From the NCBI GenBank assembly GCA_011372345.1, contig DRTC01000468.1:1-5408 (forward strand): a DNA stretch of 5,408 bases, given 5' to 3'. Under the pieces are notes generated by a model. It was not told where the DNA came from. It did not search any database and saw only the letters and a list, made by a program, of their open reading frames with translations. Numbering within the stretch: position 1 is the first letter of the stretch; the number at the start of each line of letters is the position of its first letter. Position numbers and translations under genes: made by a program. The stretch is from Candidatus Cloacimonadota bacterium. GTDB taxonomy: Bacteria; Cloacimonadota; Cloacimonadia; Cloacimonadales; TCS61. Below, piece after piece: positions 1 through 3,027 of this stretch.

Positions 1-1
1 C

Positions 2-253
2 AGGAATATGGTCACCGGATTTCGAGATAAAGGTGCTGTTTTTGAAAATTTAGTGTATTTTAAGATGAAAAAATTCAACCCCTGTTATGTTTATCAAAAT
101 GGGATCGAAATAGATTTTAAGACGGATAATTTTCTGATAGAAGCAAAATATAATTCCGAAATGACGGAAAAACAAAAACATTTATTTGAACAGATTTCTT
201 CTGAAAAAAAAATTGTTGTCGATTCGGTCGAGTCATTTCTAAATCTGGTCTAA
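2..253 (+). CDS. AAA ATPase with DUF4143 domain, C-terminal fragment
   Basis: Only the last 83 codons are present; the frame is open to the left edge, so the internal ATG at 8 is probably not the real start. The fragment contains RDKGAVFENLVYFKMKK, then GIEIDF, then LIEAKY. This matches the end of DUF4143, the C-terminal domain of a widespread bacterial and archaeal P-loop ATPase family, where a 'dKG..fEnlV' helix precedes a nuclease-like 'EiDF...ieaKy' core. The N-terminal Walker motifs would lie upstream and cannot be checked. The D and E-x-K residues of the PD-(D/E)xK-like fold are visible, but nuclease activity is not established for the family and its cellular role is poorly known; many copies occur as scattered accessory genes. 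The last codon (GTC, Val) and the TAA come from a tandem duplication at 238-259. The family call is from recall of its motifs. Confidence 0.8.
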   Translation, partial: RNMVTGFRDKGAVFENLVYFKMKKFNPCYVYQNGIEIDFKTDNFLIEAKYNSEMTEKQKHLFEQISSEKKIVVDSVESFLNLV

Positions 254-259
254 ATCTGG
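238..259 (+). repeat. Perfect 11-bp tandem duplication spanning the stop codon of the DUF4143 gene
   Basis: TCTAAATCTGG occurs twice back to back (238-248 and 249-259). Because 11 is not a multiple of three, the TAA that is out of frame in the first copy is in frame in the second and ends the protein. With one copy only, the reading frame would continue GSILGK and stop at the TGA at 277-279. Confidence 0.85.
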
Positions 260-285
260 GTTCGATTTTGGGAAAATGATCTCAA

Positions 286-368
286 GACCTTACGGATGGT
301 CGAGGAACGATTTAAAATCCTGAAAACTCTTTCATATATTCCAATAGGATTAGACCTCCGTAATGGTC
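286..368. repeat. Inverted pair of 16-nt sites (286-301 and 353-368)
   Basis: GACCTTACGGATGGTC at 286-301 and GACCTCCGTAATGGTC at 353-368 have identical flanks (GACC...TGGTC), while their 7-nt cores TTACGGA and TCCGTAA are reverse complements. The two sites can pair over 15 bp with one unpaired T on each side, enclosing a 51-nt AT-rich loop. Each site can also fold alone through GACC/GGTC. They belong to the same family as the pair at 385-441. Function is unknown; possibilities are a dispersed palindromic repeat or a protein binding site. Confidence 0.6.
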
Positions 369-384
369 GGTGCTTTCCGATGTC

Positions 385-441
385 AACCATTGCGAAGGTT
401 CAGCAAGAAGAATTCCTCTGCTTGTAACCATTCGCAAGGTT
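385..441. repeat. Inverted pair of 16-nt sites (385-400 and 426-441) forming a 57-nt hairpin
   Basis: AACCATTGCGAAGGTT (385-400) and AACCATTCGCAAGGTT (426-441) again share flanks while the 7-nt cores TTGCGAA and TTCGCAA are reverse complements. They pair over 15 bp with one bulged A on each side. The stem can be extended by AGCA (402-405) with TGCT (419-422), around a loop containing an EcoRI-like GAATTC. The hairpin ends 19 nt before the ribosome binding site of the ABC gene. It is not followed by a T-tract, so an intrinsic terminator is unlikely. Confidence 0.6.
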
Positions 442-460
442 ATATATCTGCGGTTAAAAT

Positions 461-466
461 AAAGGA
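461..466 (+). promoter_or_regulatory. Ribosome binding site for the ABC exporter
   Basis: AAAGGA lies 8 nt before the ATG at 475. It supports that start over the next in-frame ATG at 526 (Met18). Confidence 0.65.
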
Positions 467-474
467 AAAACTAA

Positions 475-2664
475 ATGCCACATTCTCATTTTCACGGTGG
501 TTCCGAAGATGATATTCAGAACAAAATGTATGATAAAGTTCTGTTTAAAAGGTTGATCGCATTCCTGAAACCTTATAAGTTTCTGGTATTCATTTCATTT
601 ATTCTTTTGCTTCTCATCGCAGCGGCAGAACTAACTTTACCGTATATCACAAAGGTTGCGGTCGATGACCTGATCGCTTCCAGGAAAAGTCTGCTCGAAT
701 TTGAATCAACCAGTGAAAAAGATGATTTTATCAAAAAATATAAAAAGATAAAATTTCAGGATTTTCATTTTAAGGAAAAGTATTATCTGATTTTCTCAAA
801 CACAAAGCTCAATCATTTTGAAAAAGGTGAAATCAAAGAATTAGAAAAATCCGGAAGATTTTTTCAGAATATTTTAGTTCTGGATAATACCGAAAAAAAT
901 AAAGGAATTTTGAGTAAGATAGAACCAATCGAAATTTCCGAAAAGAAAATGGCGATTCAATCCTCTGATTTGAATGATTTAAAAACTTCAGGACTAATTT
1001 CCAAACAGGAAATGAAAATCCTCCGATCGTCGGATATTTCAAAATTGAAGATGTTCGGGATTCTCTTTTTCGGGATAATATTTTTGCAGTTCTTGTTTAC
1101 TTATTTTCAAATCTTTACGGTCAATTATGCAGCACAAAATGCAATGTATGATCTGCGGCTCAAACTTTTTTCTCATCTCGAAAAAATGCCGCTTTCATTT
1201 TTTGACAAAAATCCGGTTGGGAGACTGGTAACCCGCGTGACGAACGATGTTCGCACTCTCGATGAAATGTTGAGCGAAGGACTCATCAAACTCATTCAGG
1301 ATATGTTCGTGCTGGTCGGGATCATCATCATGATGCTCATCCTGAACTGGAAACTGGCTCTGGTCACCTTCACTATCCTTCCTTTCCTGATCATACTTTT
1401 GATCGTTTTCAAAAACAAAGTTCGGGTTGCATATCGGATTGTAAGGAAGAAGATTGCGAGCATAAATTCCGCTTTATCTGAAGATATTTCCGGTGTGAAG
1501 ATCATCCAGCTTTTCAATAGACTTGCTCATAAGAAAAAGGAATTTGCAAAGATCAACAACGAATACTATCAAGCCTCGATGCGCCAAATGCGAATCTTCG
1601 CTTCCTTCAGACCTGTCATTCATTCTCTGCGACGAGTTGCAGTTGCTATTCTGGTCTGGTTCGGATTGGGACAGGTTTTGCAGAATTATATTACGCTCGG
1701 GATTTTCATGGCTTTTATGAGTTATGTGGACAGATTCTTCGAGCCGATCGATCATTTGAGCGAGAAATTCAATATCCTGCAGGCAGCGATGTCCGGCTCT
1801 GAAAGAATATTTGATTTGATGGATAAACCTGTCGAAGAAGGAAATAGGAGAGAGGAGAAAGGAGATAGGAAACGGGAAACAGGAGATCAGGCTTCGCTGC
1901 GCTACGCCCGGACAAGTAGGAAAAAGAAAATTGGATTTCGGGGCGAGATCGAATTCCAGAATGTGTGGCTGCAGTATAAAGAAAATGAAGATGTTTTGAA
2001 GAATGTTTCCTTTAAAGTGAAAGCAGGTGAGAAGATCGCACTGGTTGGTCATACTGGTTCAGGGAAAACTTCCATCATCAGTTTAATTTCGGGATTATAT
2101 CCGTTTCAAAAAGGGGAGATAAAAATAGATGGGAAAGACATTCGGGATTATTCATTAGAAGATTTGCGGAGAAATATCGGGATCGTGCAGCAGGATGTTT
2201 TTCTTTTTTCCGGAACGATCAAAGAGAACATCGTTTTGAACGACAAGACAATTTCCGAGGAAAGAATGCAGCAGGTTTCCAAATATGTAAATGTCCACAA
2301 ATTTATTGAAAAGCTTCCCCAAAAATACAACGATCCGGTAATGGAGCGTGGAGCGACTTTCTCTGTCGGACAGCGACAGCTTATCGCTTTTGCACGGGTT
2401 CTGGCATATGATCCGGCAATTTTCGTACTCGATGAAGCAACTTCCAATATCGATACGGAAACCGAAATCCTCATTCAAGATGCTCTGAAAAAACTGATGG
2501 AAAACCGCACTTCCATCATCATTGCACACCGGCTTTCCACGATCCAGCATGTTGACCGCATTCTGGTTCTGCATAAAGGTGAAATTCGTGAAGAAGGAAC
2601 ACATCAGGAATTGCTGGCAAAAGAAGGTTTGTATTATGATCTTTATCGGTTGCAGTATTTGTAA
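475..2664 (+). CDS. ABC exporter half-transporter (type IV fold, MdlB/LmrD/BmrD-like)
   Basis: A complete 729-residue fused membrane-ATPase subunit that would export a lipid, drug or peptide across the inner membrane as a dimer; the substrate cannot be read from sequence. Likely helices: TM1 ~36-58, TM2 ~193-214, TM3 ~272-290, TM4 ~294-312, TM5 ~385-402, TM6 ~405-422. The ATPase domain starts near 490: A-loop Tyr501, Walker A GHTGSGKT (525-532), Q-loop Gln573, signature FSVGQ (629-633), Walker B ending FVLDE with catalytic Glu654, D-loop SNID (657-660), H-loop His685. All catalytic residues are present, so it should be active. Three oddities: a His-rich N-terminus (MPHSHFHGG), a charged ~120-residue insertion between TM1 and TM2 (about 68-190), and a low-complexity linker (about 456-485). 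A Glu-bearing subunit with a non-LSGGQ signature fits one half of a heterodimer, but no partner lies within the window. Family members are usually near 600 residues; the two insertions explain most of the extra length. Confidence 0.93.
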   Translation: MPHSHFHGGSEDDIQNKMYDKVLFKRLIAFLKPYKFLVFISFILLLLIAAAELTLPYITKVAVDDLIASRKSLLEFESTSEKDDFIKKYKKIKFQDFHFKEKYYLIFSNTKLNHFEKGEIKELEKSGRFFQNILVLDNTEKNKGILSKIEPIEISEKKMAIQSSDLNDLKTSGLISKQEMKILRSSDISKLKMFGILFFGIIFLQFLFTYFQIFTVNYAAQNAMYDLRLKLFSHLEKMPLSFFDKNPVGRLVTRVTNDVRTLDEMLSEGLIKLIQDMFVLVGIIIMMLILNWKLALVTFTILPFLIILLIVFKNKVRVAYRIVRKKIASINSALSEDISGVKIIQLFNRLAHKKKEFAKINNEYYQASMRQMRIFASFRPVIHSLRRVAVAILVWFGLGQVLQNYITLGIFMAFMSYVDRFFEPIDHLSEKFNILQAAMSGSERIFDLMDKPVEEGNRREEKGDRKRETGDQASLRYARTSRKKKIGFRGEIEFQNVWLQYKENEDVLKNVSFKVKAGEKIALVGHTGSGKTSIISLISGLYPFQKGEIKIDGKDIRDYSLEDLRRNIGIVQQDVFLFSGTIKENIVLNDKTISEERMQQVSKYVNVHKFIEKLPQKYNDPVMERGATFSVGQRQLIAFARVLAYDPAIFVLDEATSNIDTETEILIQDALKKLMENRTSIIIAHRLSTIQHVDRILVLHKGEIREEGTHQELLAKEGLYYDLYRLQYL
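1837..1929 (+). repeat. In-frame repeat-like insertion in the ABC gene linker
   Basis: Between the membrane domain (ending near ERIFDLMDKPVEE) and the ATPase domain (starting near GEIEFQNVW) lies a stretch unlike its surroundings. A nearly all-purine run of degenerate GGAGA/GGAAA units (1837-1887) is followed by a GC-rich segment containing GCTTCGCTGCGCTACGCCC (1893-1911). It encodes about 30 mostly charged residues (NRREEKGDRKRETGD, then QASLRYARTSRKKK) and keeps the frame. Related exporters have a short linker here. The origin as an inserted dispersed repeat is inferred from composition. Confidence 0.5.
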
Positions 2665-2727
2665 TTCAACATAGAGAACAATGAAAAACACTGATATGTA
2701 ATCCAAACAATTCAGTTGGAAAAATAT

Positions 2728-2760
2728 AAACTTGCCAAATTTCTGAAATTTGGAAAGTTT
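2728..2760. repeat. 33-nt near-perfect hairpin in the spacer after the ABC gene
   Basis: AAACTTGCCAAATTT (2728-2742) pairs with AAATTTGGAAAGTTT (2746-2760) over 15 positions with one G/A mismatch and a 3-nt CTG loop. It begins 64 nt after the ABC stop and ends 18 nt before the antitoxin remnant. No T-tract follows on the + strand, and the stem is AT-rich, so it is a weak terminator candidate. A dispersed palindromic repeat or an operator for the antitoxin gene are alternatives. Confidence 0.7.
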
Positions 2761-2778
2761 GAATTAGAAGGTTAGGCG

Positions 2779-2922
2779 ATGCTAACTCATAAAACTTTTT
2801 TAGAAGAAGCCCTAAAGATGGGACCTGTTGAGAGAGCGCATTTAGTTGAAGATTTAATGGCAAGTTTCCTAATATACTCACCTTTTTTTCTTTACACAGT
2901 TACTCTGTCTAAAAATTTCTAA
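2779..2922 (+). pseudogene. Truncated addiction-module antitoxin (TIGR02574/Unstab_antitox type)
   Basis: A 47-codon frame starting ATG at 2779, with a GAAGG-like ribosome binding site (2768-2772) six nt upstream. Its first 30 residues contain KTFLEEALKMGPVERAHL and then VEDLMASF. This matches the N-terminal half of the 'putative addiction module component' family (PF09720), whose consensus is roughly 'ElleeALkLPpeeRaeLveeLLaSL'. In that family the protein is normally about 70-75 residues and precedes a RelE/ParE-type toxin gene. Here the match stops at about residue 30, the remainder (LIYSPFFLYTVTLSKNF) is hydrophobic and unrelated, and no toxin frame follows before alaS. I read it as a decayed remnant, cut off where repeat-like sequence begins. 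It could still be translated as a small protein, but the toxin-binding half is missing. Confidence 0.6.
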
Positions 2923-2946
2923 CACAAAATTATATTAATTTCTTTT

Positions 2947-2970
2947 CGCGACCTTTCGTGTAATTCGTGG
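2947..2970. repeat. TTCGTG-type dispersed repeat in the spacer upstream of alaS
   Basis: The segment contains CTTTCGTGTAATTCGTGG (2953-2970), with TTCGTG twice, 9 nt apart. Its reverse complement, CCACGAATTACACGAAAG, aligns with CCACGAAAATGCACAAAAG inside alaS (3849-3867) at about 15 of 18 positions with one gap. The shared unit in two places and two orientations supports a dispersed repeat family. Confidence 0.5.
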
Positions 2971-2982
2971 GGAGAAGATAAT
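2955..2982 (+). promoter_or_regulatory. Weak candidate promoter for alaS
   Basis: TTCGTG (2955-2960) and GATAAT (2977-2982) are separated by 16 nt. The second box is one base from the TATAAT consensus, but the first matches TTGACA poorly. It overlaps the TTCGTG repeat and lies 45 nt before the ATG. In this AT-rich spacer such matches arise easily by chance. Confidence 0.2.
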
Positions 2983-3017
2983 TGTGTAAATTAGTATTCA
3001 TTCGCGGTTTAGAAAAA

Positions 3018-3021
3018 GAGG
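3018..3021 (+). promoter_or_regulatory. Ribosome binding site for alaS
   Basis: GAGG within AAAGAGGA, 6 nt before the ATG at 3028. The encoded start MLSSKEIRKQFIDFF matches the usual beginning of alanyl-tRNA synthetase, confirming the start. Confidence 0.75.
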
Positions 3022-3027
3022 AAAAAT

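Noticed and set aside
385..441. An integron attC-like recombination site formed by the second inverted pair
   Set aside because: The hairpin has bulged bases and AAC/GTT ends, but the outer flanks do not fit RYYYAAC and GTTRRRY, and no integrase or cassette array is present.
286..441. A CRISPR-like array
   Set aside because: The four 16-nt units alternate in orientation with uneven spacing (51, 16 and 25 nt), unlike direct repeats with uniform spacers, and no cas gene is seen.
441..447. TATATAT as a -10 box for the ABC gene
   Set aside because: No acceptable -35 box lies at 16-18 nt upstream; the best matches are spaced 13-14 nt away or are poor.
1474..2052. A 192-codon antisense frame within the ABC gene
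   Set aside because: It lies opposite well-conserved exporter sequence, has no ribosome binding site worth noting, and its product resembles no known family; it is a shadow of the coding strand.
2155..2706. A 183-codon antisense frame over the ABC ATPase domain
   Set aside because: It is antisense to the conserved Q-loop to H-loop region; codon constraint on the real gene explains the open frame.
2728..2760. Intrinsic terminator of the ABC gene
   Set aside because: The stem is AT-rich and is followed by GAATTAGAAGG rather than a T-tract on the + strand.
2923..3027. A T-box or other riboswitch controlling alaS
   Set aside because: No T-box sequence (TGGNACCGCG-like), no specifier stem and no terminator hairpin are visible in the 105-nt leader.
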